The notes beneath the pieces were generated by a model. It was not told the origin of the DNA. It worked only from the letters and a program-made list of their open reading frames with translations, and made no database searches. The position numbers and the translations under genes are program-made. Below are positions 33,000 through 45,079 of a stretch of 64,000 nt of DNA, piece by piece (position 1 is the first letter of the stretch; every line of letters begins with the position of its first letter). Origin of the DNA: Acanthococcus lagerstroemiae (lineage: Eukaryota > Arthropoda > Insecta > Hemiptera > Eriococcidae); the NCBI GenBank assembly GCA_031841125.1, contig CM063109.1:27003321-27067320 (forward strand), written 5' to 3'.

Positions 33000-35160
33000 A
33001 TGTGTTACCAAGTGACGCTCTCACTACTCATATGGTATCTCTGTATACTTATGGAGCTCTTCTGTAGTAGTGAATAGTGGTGCTCCGGTTACTGCGCGTA
33101 GTATACCTACTGGTTTGGACCATCTGCATTTTCTTGATGTTGAATTTTTTGGCTGTTCCTCAAACCTGACCGCCATATAATCAAACTGGGTAGTAATTGT
33201 TCACATTTTGCATTCGGACAATTGTCGATTTTCAACGTATTTTATTTTCTTTATTCACCAAAAAAGGGTTCGCATTTTCATTTTTCCTCGCTGGTTGTTT
33301 CTCGGGCCCTCCTAAGGGTTAAGATTTATGCGTCCGACCTGTTCAAATGTTTGCAGGTCTTGCTTTGATTCTCATATATTTCGGTTTATTGTTGCAACGA
33401 TATGTCAGAGTCTTCCTGTAATCCTCGCACCGTCAGTTCAATCGTTGACAAAATTCTAAATTTGTATAACATAGGTCCTTATCACCCGTTTCGTGTATCT
33501 CTGCGAACAGTTAGCCAACACATTTCGTTTTTCCATCTGCACCATCCAGGAGGGAATGACGTCAAGCCATCTGAGATTCCTCTGTCATACAGCTCTGACC
33601 GCACAAAAACATTATTTTTAGAATCTTGACTTGGAAACCACATTGGTCGGATACAAATCTCTTCTTGACAGGCCGATTAAAACGTATTCGCTGAAGTCGA
33701 AATGTGGACTTTTCCGAAAGAACGACCTTGTGTGTGTTCAACCTACCGGTGTGCCGTATTTAAATTTAGAAAAGGAAAAAACAAAATTTACGAATTAGCG
33801 TCCAAATAGTGTTTCGGTGTTTGGTATCTTTGTTATCGCCTTGTTATCCGCAAAATTATCGGCGATTAATTTTCAGGGAAGCAAAATGATTGATTTCGGT
33901 GGCAGTGCGAACCGAATTTTCTATTTTTTAAGCCGAGGTACATTCATCATAGATGCGAATATTTATATCGGACGTGTTGTACAGCTTGACGTTGTTGGAA
34001 ACGATGAAATATTTCATCGTTGGCTTCATCGTTGTTTTTCATCGACAATTTGAGATTATTTTGTTTTCATGCGGTATTTCAGTAAACAGCATTTTTCCTC
34101 TCTCTGTATACACGCCGTATGTACGACGACCATATCCGATGCGATGGCTGGGTACGTCTACGACGATTTCAACGCAAGTCGAGTGTGTATATAATATCTA
34201 CGTGTACGATTCTCGTTTTTGTACGTTTCGTACAATAATAATTTCTGTAACTATCGTTGTTGTGGTGGTATTCACTAAACTGGAACGGTGTGTAAATTGT
34301 TACTTATTACGATTGTGCAGTATAGGGTGCCGGGAAAGCGCTGACGCATGTAAATGTATGTAAACGGGTACATGTGTTCCTCGATGAACTGGCAGAGGGA
34401 GTTCGAGCTGTTCCACATTGATTGCTGGTTCTGGTGCTCGCTCGCAGTCTTTAACGAGCTTTTAACCGTCATGCATGGAGTACAAAATGCTAATTGGTTA
34501 GGTCAGTTTGTTTGGTTCCATATGGTTGCTAACCGAACGAGTGCTTTGAATTGGCGCTTTTGTGGAAACTACGAAGCACTGATATACGTATTTTTCAGTT
34601 ATGAAAGCGATAGGACACACATTGTAGCAGTGAAATATGGTGTGGGCTCGTGTTACTAATTTTACCTTGAGAAATGTTCAAATTCGATCTAATTAATAAT
34701 GGAAGTACGTATCGTGATGAACGGAAGTTGATGGTTAATGTAATGAATGCGTTCCTAACTTATGGGAGTGTATCGAGCCTGCTGCAGTGAACCAATTTGA
34801 ATTAGTCTTGCTCCTCTGCTGTTCATAAATGCGAGACTCGAGGATGAGTATAGGCTGTGCGGTGACCCCTCTCCTCTCCAACGCATATTTTTATATAAAT
34901 CGGCCAGCCTGGTTACTCTCCGTGTAGCATGATGCAAACGTCTCTCGAACGTATTTTGTCTCCTGCATTTCTAAACCACGCTCTACTTTTTCTCTCTTGA
35001 TAGGCCAGGTAGGACATCCATTTAGTTTAGTCGCAGTTATACAGTTTAGCACTCGTGGTAATCGCTTACTTTTGCTATCGATCAATACACGCACCTTATC
35101 TGCCTACAGACTCTCGTTTCTTTGATTTTGTATGCCATCGCTCCAGTCTAGACTAAACAC
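33000..35160. other. No gene seen; partly CpG-keeping
   Basis: No recognisable coding motif. About 33780-34350 keeps CG words (CGACGACCATATCCGATGCG, CTACGACGATTTC) and is not repeated in the window, so it may be unique host DNA. The 136-codon frame at 33953 has no family features. Confidence 0.3.
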
Positions 35161-35161
35161 T

Positions 35162-35193
35162 TCTCTCTCTCTCTCTCACTCTCACACTCTCTC
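35162..35193. repeat. (CT)n microsatellite
   Basis: A CT run with a few CA interruptions. Confidence 0.85.
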
Positions 35194-35199
35194 AAATAC

Positions 35200-38100
35200 A
35201 ATTTCTGAAAAACACGCAGTTGTATTAGCAAATTCAGGACTCTCCGAGAGCGACATAATACTCAGTTCTGAAAGTCTGAAATGAGACAAGCAGCTTAATT
35301 TTTATAGAATTTCAAAGATTATGCACACCATTAGCCTCTTCGATATACATGATATCGTGTGATCAGTATTTTATTCAAAATCGGTCTCAGTCGTAGACAA
35401 ATTTGGTTTTAAATTCAGTCATTTGAAGTTGATGTTCTACTTCGTATTTCCATTTTACTCGTTCTTATTAATAGGTACGTTAATGTTAAAAGACATTCAT
35501 ATGTAAGTATAACAAGTTTCGGTTCTGCTCATTGGCGATGAGCGACTTGATTCGAATCACTAAACTATTTTTTATGGATGAAAGAACGCTTATAAAACAT
35601 CTGTTGTGTGCTTTGGGTTCATAATTTATTTAGAAATCGAAAACGAGTTGATTGTTTGAAAAACAAATGGCGAGGTGGCGCCGGAGTTATTTGCGATAAA
35701 CCGGTTTTCTTCTGGCCGAGAGAGAGAGACTCTTGAGAACAGTGTAGAAGGAAAGAATAAAGTCAGAAAACTGCAATGAGAAAACGTGAAGGATTATCCG
35801 AAAACCGTTGAATTTCAAATGCGGGTGTGATCTGGAAGTCGCTAATATTCTGAACTAACCATTTCAGTTGAAAACATTGAATTGCATGGCTTATAACCTC
35901 TGGATTTTGAACATATTATATTCTTGTAATGTCATATAATGACACGAGTCACCAGCAGTTTGCGTGGTGAAAGCAACATCGCTGACACTATTGCCAATTA
36001 TTCAGCCTCGTCCATGTAATTCTGAGTATTTAACTGATGCCTGTGCAAAATCCTAACCAGCAGCAATAGAAAAGGTCATAAATCTAGTGATTTAAAATCA
36101 TGGTTAGTATTAAAAATTGAAAAAAGATCACGAGTTTGAATAAACTGATTATTTTGGGAACAAAAGGTCTTAGATCATTGTGAGCTTCTGATGTAGATTG
36201 CAATTTTGCCTGATTTCTGTGATATTCTTTTTGATCTTGGAGCAGTTTAGAAATTGAAAAAAGATCACGAATTAAATAATCATTTGGTAATTTGGTGATA
36301 TCTTTAATATGTCTGATCTTTATGATCTATAAAGATCATATTATTATGATTTTGCCCATCCCTGTTACCAAGTACCAACTTGGGACTGAACCTATCTACC
36401 CATGTTTCTTTTAGCGTATTTTTGTAGGAACTGCTTATAAGTTCTTATTCATTATTATGTAGTAGTCCTTGACATGTGTACCTAATCCTCACTATTATGT
36501 AGGATAAGTACCAGCGCGAAAATAAGGGCGTCCCTGCCTCTCGCCTTTTCAGTTTTTTATTCGCCTTTAACATGAGCAACTGTATTCGTATTTTACCTAG
36601 AATTGTATAATCGAAACTTAAAATCCGCAACAAGGTCGTACAATTAGCCTTAGTATAAGATGAGCAAATCTAATCGGTTATTTGATGGATTCTGTTGATG
36701 GTAGGAGAGGATAACCATGGACTTTCCATTTGCTTGAAAGAAGACAACGTGACCTGGAGGAAATTCCCCTTCTTGTCCATTTTTGTTACTACTCTGATAC
36801 CACAAATTTCTCATTTGTCCATTTGGGTATTGCTCTGATATAACAAGTTCCTATCTCATTGCGATTGAACACTAGTGCCTACCTGCAGGACCTTATGGTC
36901 GTAAGCATTTAGATGGAAAGGCTTTAGGAAAAGAAGTATAAGTGAATTCTAAGTACAAATAATTTGAATAAAAAATAAACAGGATTTTGCTTTATTTGGT
37001 GAGATTTTGGGAGATGGCTGGTTTTACAGTAATCACTTGAGGAACTGTAATCTTCCAGCATGCCTCGCGAGAGCAGCTGAGAACTTTGGTATGTTCTGCC
37101 CTAATAGAGGTTTCAACAAACCCTTTTCTTCGTGCTCGGATGTTTCCTCCACATCCCCGTCTCATAACTGCTTCCGTCCCCTTATCTCCCCTTATGAAGG
37201 CCGGTTATTTCAGATTAAATCTTATGTCACAAAATGGTTGAGACATGAATGGAACTGCAGACGTGCTTTCCGAGCATTAAAATTTTACCTACGAGTATTG
37301 TTAATTATGTACCAATAGGTTGGGTAAATTAATCAGTAGTTCTTCATTGCGTAAATCTAAGAAAGACCAAGTAGTAAACCCGTCAACTCATTATCTAGAG
37401 TGTTGTAGAGCATGCGAGATTTCTCATGTAGAGGAACAGAAAGGTCATTTCATGACTTTCTTGTGTATGCCTTGTTCTGTTTCCTTTTTATTTACTAAAA
37501 TGACTCATAGGAAAGCTGCGATTTGAAAGCATTATACTGTACATTTTTAAAGTCTGTTTATCTAGAAAATAAATATTGTCGTTCTGAAGAATACCCAGAA
37601 CTCGCGGATTTTTCATCCCGGAGTGTCACATTAAGTTAATGCTTGTTATCAGTCACTGTCTCTTCTGTCTTTGAAAACCTGTTTGTCATAGTTTCCCAAC
37701 TTTTAGTTACTGCAATATAGTGATTTTATTTCTTTGGGAATCGTGTGTCTGGTTATAAAATTTACTTACCTACCCACGAAGGAAGTGCACGAGATATCAA
37801 TCCATCATGCATTAATGAAACAGTATGAAAAATTATTATCAGTTCTATCACTCGAATTTTCATAAATTTGAATAGAAAATCGATTTAACGAAATCCCACG
37901 GTATATTACGGTAACAGTAGGTGTGGATCGGTCTGCCCCTCTCCTCACTCAGTGACAACTCGATATAGTATGAATGTTACGAAAATTCAAGTATGAAAAC
38001 TGCTGGTGGTAGAACAGCGAGCGAATGTGAGAGCACTTCGTGAAAACTTTCAAGAAGGGGTAACTCTCTATGGAAATTTGGAAATAGGATGACAGTTTTG

Positions 38101-38760
38101 GCTGTACTGCAGTGATTAATGAGGTTTCCCGAATTTTCATGTCTCGAAAGAAAAAAAGGAAACGTAAAATAAAGTATATTGTTCACAAGTAGTGAATTTT
38201 GCCTCCCCCTCCTTCTTCACCTATGATCTATACCGGCGACTGAATTATAGAATGGAGTCAAGCAGTTAAGGCAAAGTCAGATTTACTACAGATGTCTGAC
38301 TGATGTCAAGCATTTTTATCTCAAGTTAGTCACTGAAATGGAAAATTATTTTCTCCGAAATGTGAAGCGTAGAGAATTTGTTGTAGAGTGCGTACCAGGT
38401 CCCTCGTAGCCCCCCACTCATCCCTGAAATTTCAAAAATGAGTCTTTTGCTAAAATACACGTACATGTAAAAATGATGAATTTCCTTTTGTCTGTGATGC
38501 AGCCCATGAAAACGTACTTCTCGGGAAAACGGATTCTGTTTTTTTGATGCATTTGACTTATACGGGTTTAGAGAGTATTGAAGACATGAAAACACCCACC
38601 TGATCCACTGAAAAATAAAACACAAAGTCACAGAAAAAAGCTTCTGAAGTTTGGGAAGGAAACCTCACGTTTCTTGACACATGAGTCTGATATATGTGGG
38701 GCACATGAGGATCTTCGTGTGGCACGGTTTAATCATTGTCAGTGAGAGAGTCTGTCTCCT
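35200..38760. other. No gene seen
   Basis: AT-rich DNA with only short frames. AAATTGAAAAAAGATCACGA occurs at about 36114 and again at about 36253, a small local duplication. A short palindrome around ATCTTTATGATCTATAAAGAT lies near 36316. Nothing else was recognised. Confidence 0.35.
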
Positions 38761-38849
38761 AACAGGAGGTGTATGAGGTGTATGAGGTATTACTAACTTC
38801 CGAGTTTCAAGTGGGAGTGTTTGTGGCCCTTGAAATTGTATTTCTTTGT

Positions 38850-39530
38850 GTCGTTGATGTCGGATATTTCATCAGATTTTGGATGCGATTCGGAATTTGG
38901 CCCCAAAATCTCAGACGTCAGGTTTCTGAAAATGGAAGAATTCTTCAGGCCACTGATTTTGAATATTTCATCAAATTTCCGATTCGACCGAGGTTTGGTT
39001 CATGAAAATTGAAATTTCACCCTTTAGAGAGAAAACTTAGACGTGTCTTGAGAAATCGATCAGAATATCAGAACAAAAGGTTTTCGGGTCGCTATAATTT
39101 CAAACGTTCGATTGGATTTTTGATCCACTTCGATTTCAGCTCACAGTGTCGAAACTTGGCGCATGATGGATTACAATTCACTAGACTTGGAAAATCGAAT
39201 GAAGAGTAGAAATAGGAGCTTCTTAAGACGCCGATTTCGAATATTCCTTCAGATGTTTCTCCGACTCTGTTCAGCTTCTGAAATTCAAGTTTCGTGTTCG
39301 AAATCCAAATGTTTGGAGTACAGATAAAGAATCTGATGGAATATTCGAAATCAGCGACCCGAGGAACCCGTATTTCTACTCTTCGTCCGATTTATTAAGT
39401 GTACTCGCTTTTGCCCATGTTAAGTTCGAAATTTGAATTTTGTGCCCAAGACTGGACGATGATTTTGATGGAATATTTCTTATCAGTGACCCAGGACAAC
39501 TCTCTATTTCGAGAGTGTTCTATCGATACT
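38850..39530. repeat. Palindromic repeat with GAATATTCC-type words
   Basis: Arms of about 57 bp at 39189-39247 and 39338-39394 are inverted copies (AAATCGAATGAAGAGTAGAA, GATTTCGAATATTCC and complements). The core word recurs outside as TTTTGAATATTTCATCA (38955), GTCGGATATTTCATCAG (38860) and GATGGAATATTTCTTATCAG (39467). CGACTCTGTTCAGCTTCTGA lies in the loop. It looks like part of a satellite-like or foldback family with units in both directions. Confidence 0.65.
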
Positions 39531-39559
39531 TTCTCATATTTAATTTAAAAGTTGGTGGA

Positions 39560-40380
39560 ACGTCGTAACCCCATCCCTCTTTTTCGGAACATAAAAATCG
39601 GCCTATACAGCTCGTTCAAATTTAGAATCATACTTACAATAAACTAATTATTCAAAATCATATTTTAATTATGTAATATTAAAAGCTAGTTAGAATTTTA
39701 TTAATTCCTTTTCTATTAGTAATTCATTATAATTCAGATTATGTATTAATAATTAGAATAATATATGTAAGTATAATCATGATCGATCGTTTTATTGATT
39801 CAATAATGATATTGTTATTAATTTATTCAAGTAATTTTAATATAAATTTAAGTTTATTATTCAAATTATACAGCGTAAGAGGTTGCCGGATGTTATTCCT
39901 ATCTTGTTGCACTAAAGTCAGAAATCTGGTACAATCGATTTTCATTGGATATCATGGTTCTGTTGAACTATTAATTTTTCCGATTTGAGGTATCTCTTCT
40001 TGCGCTGTATTACATTCTACCATCTACATTGTGAAAACTCTGAATCAATTGACATGAACGGAGGTTCCCCACAAGGTATTTGCCCAAGTCAGCGGTTCAG
40101 TTTATTATTTCACTTGCGAAATCCATCTGAATTTGTCTCCATGATTTCCAGTACCCAAAACGTATGGAAAAAGTTTGATTATTTTGAGGGGTGTAGTGCT
40201 GAGCCGTCCAGATGGTGCATAACATAAGACGACAAAGGGCTGACCAAATTTTGCTAATAAATTGTTAATAATCACCCGTGCAATACTGACAAAAATGTTG
40301 TAATCAGAATTCAGATGTACGTATACGTATTATATATCTACGTAAACAGGCCCAATTCATTCATTTATTTTCTATGTAAC
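39560..40380. other. No gene seen
   Basis: Very AT-rich up to about 39860; no supported frame. Confidence 0.35.
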
Positions 40381-40387
40381 TGCACTA

Positions 40388-40551
40388 GACCTCGGATTGA
40401 TCAACTAATAATTAGTTGAAGACGTTTGGCGTGTAGGAAGTGACGCTTAATTCTCAAAATACGTGTAATCTGTTCTCAGATAGAGCTCAGCCTAATTTGT
40501 TCTGTATACTAATCGTTATTGATGATTACTGCTGATAAGCATCCGAGGTCT
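40388..40551. mobile_element. Short TA-flanked MITE with GACCTCGGAT ends
   Basis: GACCTCGGAT at 40388 and ATCCGAGGTC ending 40551 are perfect inverted ends, each bordered by TA (40386-40387 and 40552-40553). The 164-bp interior is AT-rich. The same end word preceded by TA occurs at about 2336 (TAGACCTCGGATTA) without a partner, so the family has at least one more, broken copy. Confidence 0.7.
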
Positions 40552-40559
40552 AGAAAGCC

Positions 40560-41455
40560 TCCAGCTTGTTGACTCTTCAGCGTTGTCGGCTTACCTGGCG
40601 ACTATGTTGTCGACATAGTATGTTGTCTACTTTTAGAAGCACCCTGTTGATATATAAGTTTTACGTATCGAATATACTTTCATTTTCAAACTGTTATAAT
40701 CGCGCGTTTTTTTCCTTCTTTCTTTCTCTTATCATCATCGTTGAACTTTCACTGAGGTCATAGGGTTTCATTTTTTTTTTTGCCACAGAAAAAGAACTGA
40801 CTAGTTAGGAGTGACCCCGACTGGTGAGAATTTTTCCTGCTGCTGTACTTCGTCTTGGACGTGCTCCATTCTCGAATGAGGGCGTCTGCTGCACTTCCTC
40901 GTAAAAAGAGAGTACGAATTCTCGAACTTGCTGTAAATGTCTACTATATCGGTGCAGTAGTCGATCGGTGGATTGTGTGGCCGGATGCTAATTCGATGTA
41001 TCCTGCACTTTTTGAAAAAATAGTGCCTCTTGGTGCGTTTGTAGGTGAGCACTAAAGAATATTTTGAGAGCGATGTCCGTTTTCTCATCACTTTTTCCTC
41101 GATGAATCTTCAACTGATTTTAATTATGTATTAAAAAATTTACATTAATAATTACACTTATGTGAGTTCTGGGTTAAAAGTATTCATCACAAAATTACTG
41201 TACGCTAAATTTTACATAAGAATAATCTGTGGCAATCTTGAGATTCCCAGAAACAGGGGGTCCGGAATAACTCATGATTGAATACTGGGATACAATTTCA
41301 TTTCAGGAGGGAGAGTGGAGGAGATCGCTAACCCCATGGAGTTACGTTTTTAGTTCGGATGCAAGTTTCACCCGAAATCGCTTCCCTGCCTTCATAGATT
41401 TTCATCCCTTGGGATTTCTGAACCGCCCGTGCTCTCGCCGCATCATGTACGATAC
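40560..41455. other. No supported gene
   Basis: Overlapping open stretches of 66 and 96 codons on opposite strands near 40801-41091 have no recognised motif and are probably chance. Confidence 0.3.
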
Positions 41456-41460
41456 AAATA

Positions 41461-41551
41461 AAGCTGGATGCTTATTACGCTGATGTTTTCGTGTTAACAC
41501 GTCATATGACGTGACACGAAACGTCAGCGTAATGTGCAGCCAGCTGAAGTC
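41461..41551. repeat. Near-perfect 90-bp palindrome
   Basis: Centred on GTCATATGAC (41501-41510). The left side reads AGCTGGATGC, ATTACGCTGA, TTTCGTG and CAC; the right side carries the complements in order out to CAGCCAGCT, with only a few mismatches and small gaps. There is essentially no loop. It could extrude as a cruciform or form a long RNA hairpin. Confidence 0.75.
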
Positions 41552-41599
41552 TGTGTTTTCTTGTATTTCATTGGTATCGGATCGAGTTATAATGATGAA

Positions 41600-42790
41600 A
41601 ATTTGAACTTCTTATTAGTACAGAAAATGAAATTGATAAATCAACGCTGGTAGGGGGGGGGGTGAGAGGATTCAAACCTGCAAATTTATTTAGTTGGAAA
41701 TTGTGTCACTGGGGAGCTGTGTGAGGATGTAAATTTAATACAGTATGGGTATCAGATTGTAGGTTTTTGAGGCCGCTGATCCCATACTTTCAATATAATT
41801 CTGATTTTATGGTGAAAACTAGAACACCCAAGGGGGGGGGGATTAAAATATAGAAGACCAATAATTATATAGGTATCAAATTATTTCATTAGCGTTAATA
41901 GAAAGTTTTTGTTGGTAGGTTGGTGAAGAGGGAGAATACCGCCCAAATCTTGACTTACGAAAAAGGAAAAAGTTCTTGACTTTCAAGTGTAACATTTTCT
42001 CCGGACTCTGGGGGAGAGGATATGTCCTTTCTTGTCTACGTCAGTAATTGGTTGTATGTATTGTAATCTTCAGTTTGTGAACGTATTGGATTGCATTTTT
42101 TGATGAGTGCTAACAACTTGTCAAGACAATGTGGAGGATGCGGAAACAAAATTTATGAAAAAAAGATGCTGTAGAGGATGCCTGGGGCTCCAAAATAGAC
42201 CGGTTGGGGTCTGCCGTTTGAACGATGTCCTTCAGTCAATGTTAATCAAATAAATGTCTCGTGGCAACGTATTTCTTTGGTTTTAGGATCCGTTGAGCCC
42301 ATTTTTGAGTTTTCTTTAAAATATCAAGGAATCTACAGGGAGTCAATTCATGAAAAATAGTGGCTTCAATATATCGATTATATGTGTAGGATTTTTTGAG
42401 TTATCGAGTTCATTTCTGAAATGGTTTTAGCTGTAATCCTTATGCAGAGGGTGTCGCAGGGGACTATTACTACGAGCATCGATAATATCGAACACGTGGT
42501 TTCTGGAGTCGCTCATCAATTTTTGAGGTCGTGGTAAATGTAATCTTAACTCGAAATGCTCCACAGGGACTACAACCAGAAATATTGAAGGTTGAATTTA
42601 TGCTCTCAGGTTGGTAGTTCTGAAAGGAGTTTTCTGGTTAGAAGTTACAAGAGAAATACGAGTAGCTCCAACAATGAACCAAGTGATTCAAGAATCTTAA
42701 TGTTTTATATCATTGATACCCATTTATACTATATCCTTTCAGGCTGTGCCCCTCCCTCGAGCTTTCTGGTTAGGGGTTACAGCTAAAATG
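41600..42790. other. No gene seen; G-runs and a possible decayed satellite
   Basis: G runs lie at 41653-41663 and 41833-41842. At about 42290-42580, words such as CGAGTTCATTTCTGAAATGG and TCCTTATGCAGAG match the reverse complement of the 132-bp satellite at 15735-16335, suggesting two or three decayed reversed units. Confidence 0.4.
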
Positions 42791-42797
42791 AATTTGG

Positions 42798-43095
42798 AAA
42801 GTCAAGAAACCCTGCACAGGATAACCACTTTTTGGAAAACGGGGAAATGTCATGGAATTTTTTCAGTCTGGAAAAGTCAGAGAATTGCTATAATGATGAT
42901 CAACATCAGAGAACTTTTTGAGAATACATAATGAGAATTAAAGAATATAGTATTCAATGAATATCAAATTCGATCTCAAATAGTAAGTATTCTCAAAGCT
43001 GTATACAATACTAGCTGAAAAAATGTCAGGGAAAATTTGTAAAATTGGTCGGGAAAAGTGAAGGAAAATCGTTCTAAAAGAAAATGGCTACCTTG
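42798..43095. mobile_element. Possible decayed CAAGGTGTCTACA-family MITE
   Basis: The interior style is shared (GGAAAA, GTCATGGAATTTTT, GGAAAAGTCAGAGAATT on the left; ATGTCAGGGAAAATTTGTAAAATTGGT on the right). The putative ends TCAAGAAACCCTGCACAG and GGCTACCTTG only loosely match the family. Low confidence in the borders. Confidence 0.35.
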
Positions 43096-43099
43096 TTGT

Positions 43100-44100
43100 A
43101 TATAATCAGTATATTGGAAGTTATTAACCCCAATGCTCTTGTGTTGACTTCTTGTAGACTACTTAAGGATGGTGGTGCTTCTATTGAAAGAAAGAGAAAA
43201 AAAACGAGTATAAAAATTACAGAGACAGATTGTAACGTGACATTTATTCCATTAACCTTATCATTTTATCAGTAGACTCTGAACAGCTCAATTTTGGAGC
43301 CTCATGCACCCCTTTTACGTAATATTTTTTCACAAAAATTTCTGTCGACCTTTTTTTAATAATGTATTTTGAAAAACAATTTTTCTTGGGTACGTTTATT
43401 TGAGAAACTTGACGAATAAGTTGTTTAAAATTCCGTTTCTTCTTATGGGGAATCCTGTGTTTAACTTCGACCGCATACCACCAGCTTGAAATTTGTTTTT
43501 CGGAAAGAAATTGGTTACCTGATTTTTACTCTAAAATACGCCGCTTTTTCGTGTAGGGGCGAAAAACGAGAAAATGACTACCCAGTTTTCATGCTAAAGT
43601 TATTATGCACGGTGTTTACCGGTCATACAAGTCATACAAAAGTAGTACTACAATTGAGGAAGTGGTGATGCAAGTCAATAAGTTATAGAAAAGTTATACA
43701 ATTGCCTCTAATTATGCGTACTTGCAGATTTCGTAATTCTTCGTGAACAGTCGCAAAATTTTTTATCAAAATATGGCCAAATAAAAATTTAATCGAAAAA
43801 TTAAAAATTGTGTTCTCTGCAACATTCTTTGCAATAATTCGTTCGTTATTATTTCTTTTGAACGTTTTTGTTTGCAATTAGAATGTTTTTGAATATATTT
43901 TTTTCCTTTTCAAAATTCTGTTCAGCCGTGAAAATGTTCCGAAAAAGGTCGTACAAAATCACACAGAAGTCATATAAATAATTCGTGGTATTTTCTATCG
44001 TGACCTCCCCTCTCAACCATAAGTACCTTAATTTTCATTATAAGACCGGAATAACGTCAAAAATGGAATCAGTAACCTCAAAAACCTACTATTTGATACC
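43100..44100. other. No gene seen
   Basis: AT-rich, no supported frame or repeat. Confidence 0.35.
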
Positions 44101-44109
44101 ACCATTCTC

Positions 44110-45075
44110 TGTAGGCAGTAGGCGTGTTAACCTGTATACCGCCGATCGAAATCACGGTCCGCGAAATAGCGGAGGTATACGGTACCGGTGCAAAAAAGAG
44201 AGCGAAGACGAAACGAGAGGCACTTCAGTCCAAACAAGACATCCAGCAGTCCACGCTTCATAAGTAGGGCGAGTGGACCCGAGCGCTGATACGCGATTTC
44301 GATGCATGGGCAGGCAGGTCCCATAGAGAACTGAACTTCCACCAGACCCTAGTCCTGAGCAACTGCGGGTGCTTTGGCATGTACTTGAATCGGATGGCGA
44401 TAGCGCCGAGCCCAGTGTGCACGCACTGTGATCGAGGGGCGTCGGACAACTCCTGGCACATTCTGTTCGAGTGTGAGGCCTGGGAGCAAGAGGGACGCGG
44501 GACGGCAACCGCGACCGGTCCCAGCGGCAACACGAGCGATGACGACGGCGTGATCGGCCGTCTCGCGCCGGACACCTTGGTTCCGGAAATGCTGGAGAGT
44601 GGAAGCGGATGGAACTAGGTGTCAGCCTTTGCTTCGGCCATCATGAAGAAGAAGTTGCAGGCGGTCGAGGCAGAGGGCCGACGGACAAAGCTCAGCCCAC
44701 ACCGGGCACAACTCTGTACCATCGTAGAGCTGCTGCAGCTGCTGCCGACCCCCCGGAAGAGCACCTTCCTGCGTCGCCACACGTGCTAAGACTAGGAGGT
44801 GGGGGTGAAGAAAGAAAGCGCTTCCGTCTGTGATCCACCCGAATTCTAGGTTAATGCTGGGTGAGTGTTGTCTCGGTCAGTAGGGTGTCTCATGGTGACC
44901 CTGGCAGGACAGAGCGAATCCGAAGCGGAGAGGCGAAATGGGGGCTCTGGCCAGCCTCAATGCGTCCCTCTAGACACTAGTGTGATACTCGAAAGGGTGG
45001 TTTCCGGGGTCAAGGGTGCCGCGTCTGGGGAGCTACTTTAACATGCGTGCATCGCCATGCGCTTCACCAAGTAAA
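44110..45075 (+). pseudogene. R1-like LINE: ORF2 C-terminus and complete 3' tail
   Basis: One forward frame reads VREIAEVYGTGAKKRAK (about 44158), one stop, then GEWTRALIRDFDAWAGRSH (about 44269). NCGCFGMYLNRMA follows (44361), then the zinc-knuckle-like CTHCDRGASDNSWHILFEC (44418) and LVPEMLESGSGW (about 44577). This is the conserved C-terminal half of an R1-clade ORF2, downstream of reverse transcriptase. R1-clade elements are chiefly arthropod. The 3' untranslated tail follows (AATGCTGGGTGAGTGTTG at 44853, GATACTCGAAAGGG at 44983, ATGCGTGCATCGCCATGCGC to about 45062). Five shorter pieces of the same tail occur elsewhere in the window. 5'-truncated near 44110, one internal stop. Confidence 0.85.
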
Positions 45076-45079
45076 TCTC

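Noticed and set aside
33953..34363. 136-codon frame as a gene
   Set aside because: Hydrophobic chance translation in CpG-keeping DNA, no motif, no start context.
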